Assembly: GCA_964477265.1 (NCBI GenBank)
Contig: CAYZDJ010000007.1
Coordinates: 1-64,000, forward strand
From: CAIVPM01 sp964477265
GTDB lineage: Bacteria; Bacteroidota; Bacteroidia; Chitinophagales; Chitinophagaceae
Length of the DNA: 64,000 bases
Direction of reading: 5' to 3'
In this document: positions 8,477 to 18,113 of the stretch, in pieces
How positions within the stretch are numbered: position 1 is the first letter of the stretch
Layout of the letters: each line of letters opens with the position of its first letter
Notes under the pieces: model-generated
What the model was told of the DNA's origin: nothing
The model's input: only the letters and a program-made list of their open reading frames with translations
The model's database searches: none
Program-made: the position numbers and the translations under genes

Positions 8477-11400
8477 TTAGTTTGTTTTAACAAATCCAAC
8501 TATATTGGACTTATTACCACTAAGGTCAGAAATACTAAGCAAATAACTTCCAGCTGCTAAAGTATTAACACTTAATGATAATGTATTATCGCCAATACTT
8601 ACAGCCTTATTTTGACGGTTCATTAATTTACCACTCAAGTCTGTAATTGTAACTGTAATATTACCAGATTTTGGTGCTGCTACAACCATATTAATTACAT
8701 CTTTTGTAGGATTAGGGAAAACATTACCAATTGTAATATTGCTAACTTTTAATCCTTTAATTAAAACAACATTACTATAAGCAATATTACCATCTTTAGA
8801 AATTTGTTTTAACCTGTAGTAGCCATCGCTATAAATTGTATTGTTATCAGTAAACTTATAAGTTAATGTTCCAGGATTTGTTCCAGTTCCTTTTGCATTA
8901 ATAAATGTAATAGCTTCAAAAGTTCTACTATCACTGCTGCGTTGTAATTCATATCCTTTAACAGAAATTTCATTTACAACTACCCAGTTAAACTGATTTA
9001 CGTTTCCTGCTTTTTCGCCACTCAATTTCATAGATGTAGATGGTAGTAAATTATCATCTCCACCTGCAACAGTAAATTCACTAAATCCTGCAAGACCAGT
9101 TCTTACTACAACAGGACTAGTAACTGTTCCTGTATTTGTACCAGCAGTACCATCTAAAGTCCAGTTAGTAGCATTAGAAGGACGCTTAACAACACGTAGT
9201 GATGATAATGTTTGAGCATTAGAAATATTAGCATCAGTAATGCTTACAGTATAGTTACCACCAGTAATTGTATCGTTATCTATTCTCCAGAAACCAGCAC
9301 TTACATTTTTAAGAGTTACTGCACCGTCGGTTAGTGGCATGCCACCTAACCCAGGTGCAGCAGCTATATATTCAGCAGTTAAGGTTCCACCTTTTGTTGG
9401 TGCAGTTGTAAACTCAACCCTTGCATTTTTAGCTGTGGTACCTTTACCAACAGGTAAATCACCTGTTGCTGCTGTATTGGTTGCATTGGCAAACCATCTT
9501 GTAAATTTACCAGTAAAGAAGCCATCAGTGTAGCTTAAAGTTCCAAGAGATGCTGTACTAACACCTAATACAAAAGGAACAGTATTATTAATAATACCTG
9601 CTCTCATTTGTAACGTTCCTGTACCAGAAATAGTTCCTGTTTGTGATGCTAATAAAGTTCCTAAAGAATTAATGGTTATACCAGAGCTGTTATTATTATT
9701 GAATACAATACCAAAAAACTGAGCACGTGCAATAACGCTTGCAGCTGTTGTAGCAACAGTTGTAAATGTAGCTCCAGTACCCGCTCCTCCAGTAGCTGCA
9801 TTTGCAGTAGTTGTTGGTGCAACTGAATAATTACCGGTATTTAACACAACTGCATTTGATATTACACCACCAGCACCAATAGCAGAAACATAAATTGTCA
9901 TTGGTGTAATTGAGGTTCCGCCAGTTAATGTTAAAATATCACCTACAGAGTAGCCTGTACCACCAGATGCTATGTTTGCAGTTGGAATAGTATTTCTGTA
10001 AACACCAGTGCCAATGATACTTTGAGCATTTGAAACTACACCTGCGGTTCCAGCAAGGAATGTTTGGAAGTTAAGCACATTGTTTGATGCAAAAACACCA
10101 TTGTTTACTAAATTTCCAGCAATATATGTTTGGAATGCATTTCTAAATTCGCTATTAGCATTTATAGTTAAATTACCATTAATACCAATGTTTGCTTGTG
10201 GAGATGTAAACCTGTTACCAACTGCATTACCACCATTTACTGTCAAATTCATAAGTGATAATCTTCCACCGCCTGTTGATAAATTTACAAAGAAACCATT
10301 TGAGCCAATACTAGCTGTATGTGTAGATGAAGGATTACCCATTACCAACGTATTGCTACCAGTAGTAAGGTTAATAGCCATTGTACCTCTGTAAGCAAAT
10401 GCTGCACCATTTGTATTACTGCTTGTTCTATGTGGGTCAACAATTGTAATTGTACCGCCCGTTAAATTAATTGAACCTGTAGTAAAGCTACTTGCAAAAG
10501 TTCCAAATCCTAGAATATCTGTTCCTGATTGAACACTTCCTATATTGGTTCCATCATTACCATCAACATTCAAATTACCACCACTCATAATAAAGCTAGA
10601 GCCACTATTAAATAATAAATAACCATTGTGATTAATAGTTGCATTTGATATATTTAATGTACCGCCACTTGCTATGTTAAATGCTTTGTTACCACCATTT
10701 GCAGGTCCAATATTTAATACCCCACCATTACCTATTAAACTACCACCATTGCCAATGCCTAATGAGTTACAGAAATATGGAGCTGGTTGAGCACCACCAT
10801 TTAACGTAACTGCAAATCCTGTAATGTTTACAGTATCTGTTGATACAGGAACAATGCCATCATTCCATGTTGAACCATCGCCCCAGAAACCGCTTGCTAC
10901 AGCCACTTTTGCTGGACTGTTTATCTGGAATGAACCTAAATTAGTTGAGTCATTTGCTGTATTTCCGTCTCCTGTAATTATAGCGTAACCTTTAATACTC
11001 CATAATCCCAATGTAGTGAAAACTGCATTAGTTGTTACTGTGTCATTTACAGTAGCGTTGATAGCCAATGAACCAGTATTAAATACTTTTGAATAATTAA
11101 ATGGAACTCCATTAGCATCTGCTCCTTTAGCACCAACAGTAACTGGTGTAGTTGCAAAATTTAAAACAGAACCTCCAACATTTTTAATTGTGATAATTAC
11201 ATTGCCTGTAGAAGTTGCTCCAATTGAGCCAACAGGTGCAACAATAGCTGTTGCTGAAACATCAATAGGCAATAACGATGATACTGAAATATTATCAATA
11301 CCAATATCGCTTGAAGCTACACCATCGCTGAAACCTTTAAAACGAATAACTGTAGTTGCAGATGTTGAAGAAAAATCCAACCTTTTATTTGACCAATTTA

Positions 11401-14400
11401 TTCTATTGCCTACTGTGTCAATTCTTGTAAATGTAACCCCACCATCAGTTGATAATAAAATTGATAAAGAATCTGATCCATCAACATTATTATAGTCAAA
11501 TGACAAACGTTTAAGTGAAGCCCCACCACTACAATTTAAATATAAATCTAAATTACTTGAAGCACTTGTTGCCATGTATGAAGTATGCAACCTCGCAGAT
11601 TTTGTTCCTACAGAACCACTTGGTGAATAAACCCCACCTCCAGTATTGGTCCAGTTTGCAGAAGCACCATCATCGTTTCTTCTCCAACTGCTATCACCAG
11701 TAAATGGTGTATTTCTCCAATAGTTTGTAGGGATAGTGTTTGAGCCACTTGCACCACAACCATCTACCCATGTGTTTTCAAAGCTTTCTGTAAATGGTAA
11801 AGATGCATAATCTGCTGTGTTAAGAGCAACAAGTATTTTACTTGAATATGCAAAGTTGTTACCGTTGGTACAAGTTATTTTTCTTCTAAAATACCTGCTT
11901 TCATTATTTAAACTTGTTGTATATGTTAAAGTACTGTCTTTACCAGAAACTTTTTGCCATCCGTGCGTGCCTGTAGAATCTTCCCAAGAATATTTGAAAC
12001 CAAGGACACCAATAGCTGTGCTACTACCTGTTGTAGATAATGTGAAGTTTAAACCCTTACAGATATTAGTAGCTGTTGAGTTTGATGTGCCACCCACAGG
12101 TGTACCTGAACAAGGTGTACCTGCAACAACCCTGATAATATGGTCTTCAGTTTCGCCACTTGCAAACTGGTCACAAGCAGTAGTAAAGTTTCCATTTCTT
12201 ATTCTTATACGCATTAAAGTTAAACCTGGAGTTGCAGTTAAAGGTGCTACAAATGTTGCAGTACCTCTTTTAGTAGCTGTAATATTTACAATTTCTGTAG
12301 TTTCAAATGTTCCACTTTGATTCCAATCTATCCATGCAGCAGCCTGAATAGGTATACCACTGTTACTTAACACTAGTTCATAGCTTTCGCCTTGCACAAA
12401 CTGTGGTGCAATTGTAGTATCATCAAAAAGGATATATCCACCTGGTGCTACGCCAATGTGTTCATGAGAGTATATTGAAGAGCTATTATAGTTTATTGTA
12501 ACGGTATCTATTGAAGGTAAAGTTCCAGTATGTAATGTTAAACCTGTATTAGGACCACAATAGCACTGAAATTGTGATTTTAAACCAACACAAACTGCTG
12601 TAGAAAATACTTCTGTACCATTGTTACATTTCATGCCGCGTTTAAAGCAAGTATTTGCATTTATACTTGGCACAGTATAAGTAAGGGTTGTTGCTCCTGT
12701 AATTGGTGTGTATGCACCACCACTTACAGATTGATACCATTGGTAAGTTATTCCTATTACACCAACAGTAGCATTTTGAACGCTTAAGTCAAATTGAGTA
12801 TTCTTACATGCTGAATCCACACTACTCATTGCATCACCAGGTGTTGGCACACCACTACAAGTTACCCCAGGAGTTATAGATATTACATAATCTTCTGTTT
12901 CTCCACTTTGATTGATAGAACAAGCATCGGTAATTTTAGCTGCCCTTATCCTTGTACGCATTTGTGTTATACCAGTCATTGCAGTTGCAGGAATAGTAAT
13001 ATCAACAGTAGAAGCAGTACCAGCAATTACTAAATCCTGTCTTTCACTAGCTTCAAAACTGCCACTATGGTTATAATCAATCCAAACAGAAGCCTGAGTT
13101 GGAGCAGCAGACTGTGTAAATGTTAGCGTGTAAACACTTGCCTGTTGCAAATGAGGCATACAGTTGGTGTCATTATAAACTGTATATCCTAAATAAATTC
13201 CTGATGCAGTATTATTAACATTAGTACCACAACTTGAGAAATTCCAACTATATGATCCTGCATCAGTAAATGAAACATCATTTATCCATGGAGATGTTGC
13301 ACCTTGTAAAGTAATTCCTGTATTAGGCCCACAATAACATTCAATTATTGATTTAATATATACTGTTACCGGTGTTGAATAAACGAAAGCACCACCATTA
13401 GCACAAGTAGTTTTTCTTCTAAAGCACATATCAGTGGTATCATTAGGTTGAGTATATGTTTTACTTGTAGCACCAGTAATATCTATCCAAGAACCTGTGC
13501 ATTTTTTTTGATATTGCCATTGATATGAGAATCCTGTAAATCCAACAGCACCGTTCTCTACGCTTAATACAAATGGATTTAAAGGACATGTTGAATCAAC
13601 AGAACTTTTTGTAGTACCTGCTAAAGGCGAACCAGCACATGGCGTACCAGCAATAATTTTAATTAAATAATCTTCTACTTCACCTGTGGTTACACTTGCA
13701 CAAGCACTACCAAATGGTAATACATTGGTAGCACCAGCAATTCTAAAACGAACCATAGTTAAACCCAATGTAGCATTGGTAGGAACGTCAATACTTACAT
13801 CTGCAGTTGGATTGCCAGTAGTAAACTTAATTACTGTATACTCAGACGAATCAAATACATTATTATGGTTCCAATCTATCCACATTGCACCACTACCAAC
13901 AGTGCCAGCTGTACCAATGGAAGCAGTATATTCTACTCCTTGCTTCAATTGCAATTGAGCTGTATCACCAGTAACCAATTGGTAACATTTGCTTGGTGCA
14001 GTATTAGATGGTGTATGCTGGTTATTATAGTTAATTGCAGGTGGCCCAACTATAGTAACTGAATTAATTTCAGGTGTAAGTGTTGCAGCAGTTGTTGTAT
14101 ATAAAGTTGTACCTATTAATGGATTACAATAACATTCATAGAATGGATTAACAAAAATCATTTTTTTTGCCGAATACACAGTAGCTCCACCATTGGCACA
14201 CACAGCCTTTCTTCGGAAATAAGTTTTTATATTTATTCCTCCTGCCACTTTATATGAAAAAGTTGTTGCTCCTGTTATATTATTCCATTGACCTGCTGTT
14301 GCAGAACTTGAATCTTGCCATTGATAAGAAAGTCCAGTACCATTAAATCCATTGGTAACAGATAAAATAAATGGTGAATATGGACATACACTATCTTTAT

Positions 14401-15094
14401 TACTTATGCTAATTCCTGCGTTTGGTGTGCCACTACAAGCAACAGCAGTTGACCATGCAAAAATTATATCAGGGCGTGTCATTGTATCGCCTGTTTGTGT
14501 TAAGGTATTTGTACCACAAAGATTATTTTGGTTATCTGCCCTGAATGTATGGTTTGCATTATACCCCAATCCACTTGTCCAAGGACAAATAATATTATCT
14601 GTCCAATAGGTTGCATTTGTTGTAAGTGATGCACCATTACAAACTTCCACAATAATATTAGATGTTCCATCCCAAAAGAATGGTGTAGTAAAAATAAATT
14701 CATTAATACCAACAACTGGTGTATAATCAACTGGGCCATAAACTGTACTAGCAATTGGCTCCCACGATTTTGTTGATAAAGCACTATTGGTTGTGGTACC
14801 TATAGAAATTGTATATTGCTCAATATCTGTTAAGGGATTACCAGTAGTAGGTGCAGTAATGCTTGTTACATTAAATTTAATAGAGCTAATAATACCAGCA
14901 GTCATACCTGCAGCTTGCAATTCACTAGCTGGATATAGATACTGTGCTCTACTTCCTTCATAAAAATCCTGAATAGGGCAAGGATAAGTAGTACCAGTGT
15001 TAGCACCTGTACCTTGACCAACAGATATATCTGTTTGTGCATTTACAGATAAAGCAAAAATCAATAAAACCAAAAAAGAGTAGATCTTCTTCAT
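8477..15094 (-). CDS. Giant secreted GEVED/Ig-like protein with type IX sorting domain
   Basis: This cell-surface or secreted protein has about 2205 residues. I start it at the ATG at 15094 (MKKIYSFLVLLIFALSVNAQ, a clean Sec signal) rather than the ATG three codons earlier. Numbering is approximate. A lead domain runs to residue 220. Then four Ig/PKD-like modules, each opening with C-S/A-G-x-P (about 222, 480, 740, 998), alternate with three GEVED domains, each starting near CYC(G/N)P and ending at GEVEDY or GETEDY/H (about 474, 734, 985). Next come a MAM-like jelly-roll (LPFTESFENTW, about 1105), a CARDB-like stretch (about 1300), a G8/adhesin-like region from GFWGDGSTWNDGIVP (about 1405), a Gly/Thr/Asn-rich beta-helix-like part, and a C-terminal type A sorting domain from about 2120 (GNVFPNPTKD ... 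AAGSYLLSI). The role is probably adhesin-like. No enzyme domain is seen. Confidence 0.9.
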   Translation of the reverse strand: MKKIYSFLVLLIFALSVNAQTDISVGQGTGANTGTTYPCPIQDFYEGSRAQYLYPASELQAAGMTAGIISSIKFNVTSITAPTTGNPLTDIEQYTISIGTTTNSALSTKSWEPIASTVYGPVDYTPVVGINEFIFTTPFFWDGTSNIIVEVCNGASLTTNATYWTDNIICPWTSGLGYNANHTFRADNQNNLCGTNTLTQTGDTMTRPDIIFAWSTAVACSGTPNAGISISNKDSVCPYSPFILSVTNGFNGTGLSYQWQDSSSATAGQWNNITGATTFSYKVAGGINIKTYFRRKAVCANGGATVYSAKKMIFVNPFYECYCNPLIGTTLYTTTAATLTPEINSVTIVGPPAINYNNQHTPSNTAPSKCYQLVTGDTAQLQLKQGVEYTASIGTAGTVGSGAMWIDWNHNNVFDSSEYTVIKFTTGNPTADVSIDVPTNATLGLTMVRFRIAGATNVLPFGSACASVTTGEVEDYLIKIIAGTPCAGSPLAGTTKSSVDSTCPLNPFVLSVENGAVGFTGFSYQWQYQKKCTGSWIDITGATSKTYTQPNDTTDMCFRRKTTCANGGAFVYSTPVTVYIKSIIECYCGPNTGITLQGATSPWINDVSFTDAGSYSWNFSSCGTNVNNTASGIYLGYTVYNDTNCMPHLQQASVYTLTFTQSAAPTQASVWIDYNHSGSFEASERQDLVIAGTASTVDITIPATAMTGITQMRTRIRAAKITDACSINQSGETEDYVISITPGVTCSGVPTPGDAMSSVDSACKNTQFDLSVQNATVGVIGITYQWYQSVSGGAYTPITGATTLTYTVPSINANTCFKRGMKCNNGTEVFSTAVCVGLKSQFQCYCGPNTGLTLHTGTLPSIDTVTINYNSSSIYSHEHIGVAPGGYILFDDTTIAPQFVQGESYELVLSNSGIPIQAAAWIDWNQSGTFETTEIVNITATKRGTATFVAPLTATPGLTLMRIRIRNGNFTTACDQFASGETEDHIIRVVAGTPCSGTPVGGTSNSTATNICKGLNFTLSTTGSSTAIGVLGFKYSWEDSTGTHGWQKVSGKDSTLTYTTSLNNESRYFRRKITCTNGNNFAYSSKILVALNTADYASLPFTESFENTWVDGCGASGSNTIPTNYWRNTPFTGDSSWRRNDDGASANWTNTGGGVYSPSGSVGTKSARLHTSYMATSASSNLDLYLNCSGGASLKRLSFDYNNVDGSDSLSILLSTDGGVTFTRIDTVGNRINWSNKRLDFSSTSATTVIRFKGFSDGVASSDIGIDNISVSSLLPIDVSATAIVAPVGSIGATSTGNVIITIKNVGGSVLNFATTPVTVGAKGADANGVPFNYSKVFNTGSLAINATVNDTVTTNAVFTTLGLWSIKGYAIITGDGNTANDSTNLGSFQINSPAKVAVASGFWGDGSTWNDGIVPVSTDTVNITGFAVTLNGGAQPAPYFCNSLGIGNGGSLIGNGGVLNIGPANGGNKAFNIASGGTLNISNATINHNGYLLFNSGSSFIMSGGNLNVDGNDGTNIGSVQSGTDILGFGTFASSFTTGSINLTGGTITIVDPHRTSSNTNGAAFAYRGTMAINLTTGSNTLVMGNPSSTHTASIGSNGFFVNLSTGGGRLSLMNLTVNGGNAVGNRFTSPQANIGINGNLTINANSEFRNAFQTYIAGNLVNNGVFASNNVLNFQTFLAGTAGVVSNAQSIIGTGVYRNTIPTANIASGGTGYSVGDILTLTGGTSITPMTIYVSAIGAGGVISNAVVLNTGNYSVAPTTTANAATGGAGTGATFTTVATTAASVIARAQFFGIVFNNNNSSGITINSLGTLLASQTGTISGTGTLQMRAGIINNTVPFVLGVSTASLGTLSYTDGFFTGKFTRWFANATNTAATGDLPVGKGTTAKNARVEFTTAPTKGGTLTAEYIAAAPGLGGMPLTDGAVTLKNVSAGFWRIDNDTITGGNYTVSITDANISNAQTLSSLRVVKRPSNATNWTLDGTAGTNTGTVTSPVVVRTGLAGFSEFTVAGGDDNLLPSTSMKLSGEKAGNVNQFNWVVVNEISVKGYELQRSSDSRTFEAITFINAKGTGTNPGTLTYKFTDNNTIYSDGYYRLKQISKDGNIAYSNVVLIKGLKVSNITIGNVFPNPTKDVINMVVAAPKSGNITVTITDLSGKLMNRQNKAVSIGDNTLSLSVNTLAAGSYLLSISDLSGNKSNIVGFVKTN

Positions 15095-15382
15095 AAAGTA
15101 CATTTGTTTTTGTTAAGAGGGGCAAATATAATGTTAAAAATTTGTTATATAAATTTTTTACAACCACAAAAAAGCAGAAAAATAAAAAAAATAAAAAACA
15201 GTACTTAAATAGCCAAACTAGTCAATCCATTTAATAAAATATACAGTTTGCGAATTAGAGTATAAAACAAGCAGTTAACATCAAATGTTAATTTTTTTTA
15301 TAATAGCATACATGGCATCGTTTTCGTTTAAATGACTTCAAACTTTTTTTTACAATTTACTTTTGTTTTTAAATTACAAACT

Positions 15383-16876
15383 ATGTATAAATTATTACTT
15401 GCCATTATTTCTTTTGTTAGTACACAAAATAGCATTGCTCAAAAGAAAACAGCTGAAGCATATTTTGCTAAGCTACCCTTTGAAATGAAAAAACCTACTT
15501 TGCCATCATTTAGCAATAAAGATTATTATGTTACAAACTTTGGTGGGCTTGCAGATGGTAAAACCCTTAGTACAACTGCATTTGCCAATGCAATAAACGA
15601 GTGCAGCAAAAATGGAGGAGGACGTGTTGTTGTATCAAAAGGAATATGGATAACCGGCCCTATTGAACTTAAAAGCAATGTGAATTTACATCTGGAAAAG
15701 GATGCAAAAATTCAATTTACAACCGACCATACACAATACCCAATAATAAAAAGTGGCAGCACCAGCACAAGCTACACAACAGCGTCTCCTATTTATGCCT
15801 ATGATGCTGAAAATATTGCCATTACTGGTTTTGGAGTTATTGATGGAGCTGGTGAAAGCTGGAGACCAGTTAAGAAAAATAAAGTAAGTGATAGTTACTG
15901 GAAACAATTAAATCAAAGTGGCACATTAAGTAATGATGGAAAAATTTGGTGGCCAAGTAGAGAAGCGATGCTTGGAGAAGATTTTATAAAAAATTTGAAA
16001 AAAGACAACCCTAATGCAACTGCAAATGACTATTTACCTGCACGAGATTTTTTAAGACCTTATATGCTGTATTTAGTTAACTGCAAAAATGTTTTAGTGC
16101 AAGGTATTCGCTTGCAAAACTCTCCAAAGTTTGTTTTTTATCCAAGCAAGTGTACCAACTTAACTATTGATGGTGCTGATGTATATAACGATTGGTGGGC
16201 ACAGAATGGTGATGGAATTGATATTAGTGCCTGCAAAAATGTTTTAATTTACAATACCACATTAAGCGTGGGCGATGATGGAATATGCATGAAAAGCAGT
16301 GGCAAAAACAATGGTGCAGATGATGCCAATTTGCAAAACATTGTTATTGCAGAATGCACTGTTTACAGGGCTCATGGTGGTTTTGTAATTGGCAGCAATA
16401 CCGATGGCGGAATGAAAAATATTTATGTATCAAACTGCAAATTCATTGGTAGCGATATTGGTATAAGAGTTAAAAGCAATGCAGGGCGTGGTGGCAAAGT
16501 ACAAAATATTTATTGCGATAATATTGAAATGAAAGATATTAAAAACGAAGCAATAAGTTTTGATACTTATTATGAAGATGTGGTGGCAGGAAAAGAAAAA
16601 GGTGACGTTGTAACAAAAACAAAAGACAAGATACCAGAGTTTACCAACTTTTATTTAAGCAACATAAACTGCACAAATGCTGCAACAGCCGTTTACATGA
16701 ATGGCTTAGCCGAAATGCCAGTACATTTTATATATTTTGACAATGTAAACATTACTGCCAACAGAGGTTTTGTGGCAAACTATGCCAGCGATATTGATTG
16801 CAGTAAACTTACAATTAATACAACCGGCACTGCATACAAACTTGAAAATACTACCAACATGAAATGTGGAAATTAA
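15383..16876 (+). CDS. Glycoside hydrolase family 28 (polygalacturonase-type)
   Basis: GH28 enzymes hydrolyse galacturonan or rhamnogalacturonan links in pectin by inversion. I choose the ATG at 15383 (MYKLLLAIISFVS...IAQKK, a Sec signal), giving 497 residues. The ATG 17 codons upstream would bury the signal. After an N-terminal segment containing YVTNFGGLADG and WITGPIELKSNVNLHLEKDA, a parallel beta-helix carries the GH28 catalytic set in variant form: NGDGIDIS (about 274), GDDGICMKSS (about 297), HGGFVIGS (about 331) and IRVKS (about 360). The enzyme is probably periplasmic or exported, as no type IX tail is present. It is monocistronic and divergent from the giant cargo gene. No SusC/SusD or other polysaccharide-locus genes are adjacent. 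Confidence 0.9.
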   Translation: MYKLLLAIISFVSTQNSIAQKKTAEAYFAKLPFEMKKPTLPSFSNKDYYVTNFGGLADGKTLSTTAFANAINECSKNGGGRVVVSKGIWITGPIELKSNVNLHLEKDAKIQFTTDHTQYPIIKSGSTSTSYTTASPIYAYDAENIAITGFGVIDGAGESWRPVKKNKVSDSYWKQLNQSGTLSNDGKIWWPSREAMLGEDFIKNLKKDNPNATANDYLPARDFLRPYMLYLVNCKNVLVQGIRLQNSPKFVFYPSKCTNLTIDGADVYNDWWAQNGDGIDISACKNVLIYNTTLSVGDDGICMKSSGKNNGADDANLQNIVIAECTVYRAHGGFVIGSNTDGGMKNIYVSNCKFIGSDIGIRVKSNAGRGGKVQNIYCDNIEMKDIKNEAISFDTYYEDVVAGKEKGDVVTKTKDKIPEFTNFYLSNINCTNAATAVYMNGLAEMPVHFIYFDNVNITANRGFVANYASDIDCSKLTINTTGTAYKLENTTNMKCGN

Positions 16877-16878
16877 TG

Positions 16879-16959
16879 ACTCGCAGATAACACAAAGTAC
16901 GCAGAAAGCTTCTGCAATTTTAGCGTATTCTGCAAGAGATACATATAACCTTGGCGAGT
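16879..16959. repeat. Imperfect inverted repeat in a convergent gap
   Basis: Outer arms ACTCGC (16879-16884) and GCGAGT (16954-16959), with inner partly matching GCAGAA/TTCTGC segments, fill the gap between the GH28 gene and threonine aldolase. The left half contains spaced near-copies of the word CGCAGA. Confidence 0.5.
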
Positions 16960-16962
16960 TGC

Positions 16963-17982
16963 TTACATGGCATTAATAATACTAATAGTTTTATCAATCA
17001 TTTCGTTGTTAATATCTAAATGAACAACAATCCTTACCTGGGTTGGAGAAATGGGGAACATTAAAATGTTCTCCATTTTCATTTTATCAATAAAATTTTT
17101 AGGTGTCATTTCATTTTTTACAGAGAAGATTACAATGTTTGTTTCTACGGGTAAAATAACATCCACAAAACTTTTTTGCTGCAAAGCTGCTTTTATTTTT
17201 TGTGCATTAGCATGGTCTTCTTCTATCCTATTAATATGATGCTTTAATGCATACAATCCAGCAGCAGCAAGGTATCCAGCCTGCCTCATACCACCACCAA
17301 AAACCTTTCTTATACGTCTTGCTTTTTTAATAAAATCTTTATTGCCTATAATTAAACTACCAACTGGTGTGCCCAATCCTTTGCTTAAGCAAATAGAAAT
17401 ACTGTCAAACGTTTCACCATATTGTTTTGTAGTTTCTTGTTTTGCCACTATTGCATTAAACAACCTTGCTCCATCTAAATGCAACTTTAAATTATGTTGC
17501 TTACACACTTCTTTAATAGCAAGTATTTCATTAAAATCATAACAGCTACCACCACCTCTGTTGCTTGTGTTTTCAAGGCTCACAAGACTTGTGTATGCTT
17601 TGTGCACATCATCTTTATTATTGATGCAATGTTCAACTTCTTTGGCAGTTATTAAACCTCTGTAACCATCAATTACATTTACACTGCAACCACTGTTAAA
17701 TGCAATGCCCCCACCCTCGTATTGAAATATATGGCTTGTTCTGTCACATATCACTTCATCGCCTGGCTGTGTGTGGCACTTAATGGCAATTTGGTTTGTC
17801 ATGGTACCACTTGGACAAAACAAGCTTGCCTCCATACCAAACATAGACGCAGCAAAGTTTTCAAGCTCATTAATAGTTGAATCTTCGCTAAAAACATCAT
17901 CGCCAACTTTAGCTTTAAACATTGCGTCAAGCATAGCTGATGTTGGCTTAGTTACTGTATCACTTCTAAAATCTATGGTCAT
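16963..17982 (-). CDS. ltaE: Low-specificity L-threonine aldolase
   Basis: This PLP enzyme of fold type I cleaves L-threonine or L-allo-threonine to glycine and acetaldehyde. It has 339 residues, the usual length. The N-terminal IDFRSDTVTKPT is the family signature, GDDVF...DSTINELE follows, and the PLP-binding lysine is in SICLSKGLGTPVGS at about residue 200. The cofactor-contacting HLDGARLFNA is also present (about 168). The start at 17982 is the only good one, with a near-standard N-terminus. It is a single gene on the minus strand whose stop abuts an inverted repeat. Confidence 0.93.
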   Translation of the reverse strand: MTIDFRSDTVTKPTSAMLDAMFKAKVGDDVFSEDSTINELENFAASMFGMEASLFCPSGTMTNQIAIKCHTQPGDEVICDRTSHIFQYEGGGIAFNSGCSVNVIDGYRGLITAKEVEHCINNKDDVHKAYTSLVSLENTSNRGGGSCYDFNEILAIKEVCKQHNLKLHLDGARLFNAIVAKQETTKQYGETFDSISICLSKGLGTPVGSLIIGNKDFIKKARRIRKVFGGGMRQAGYLAAAGLYALKHHINRIEEDHANAQKIKAALQQKSFVDVILPVETNIVIFSVKNEMTPKNFIDKMKMENILMFPISPTQVRIVVHLDINNEMIDKTISIINAM

Positions 17983-18059
17983 TGAATTATTTATTTAATA
18001 GTATAAAATTTCCAGTACAAATGTATAATCACAATGGTTTATTTACACAAATTGAATAA

Positions 18060-18096
18060 CTAAAAAGCCCACAAGCTTTTGCTGCTTGTGGGCTTT
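18060..18096 (-). terminator. Intrinsic terminator after the MORN-variant gene
   Basis: A 13-bp stem AAAGCCCACAAGC (18064-18076) / GCTTGTGGGCTTT (18084-18096) ends with T residues on the minus strand. Confidence 0.9.
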
Positions 18097-18113
18097 ACAT
18101 ATTTTATGAAAAA

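Noticed and set aside
9339..14784. Several antisense ORFs of 60-170 codons over the giant cargo gene
   Set aside because: They lie in shadow frames of a long Ser/Thr/Gly-rich coding sequence, lack signals or motifs, and have low-complexity compositions typical of reverse-strand artefacts.
15332..15382. Upstream start of the GH28 gene
   Set aside because: It would put 17 residues before a clean Sec signal; the ATG at 15383 gives a normal exported protein.
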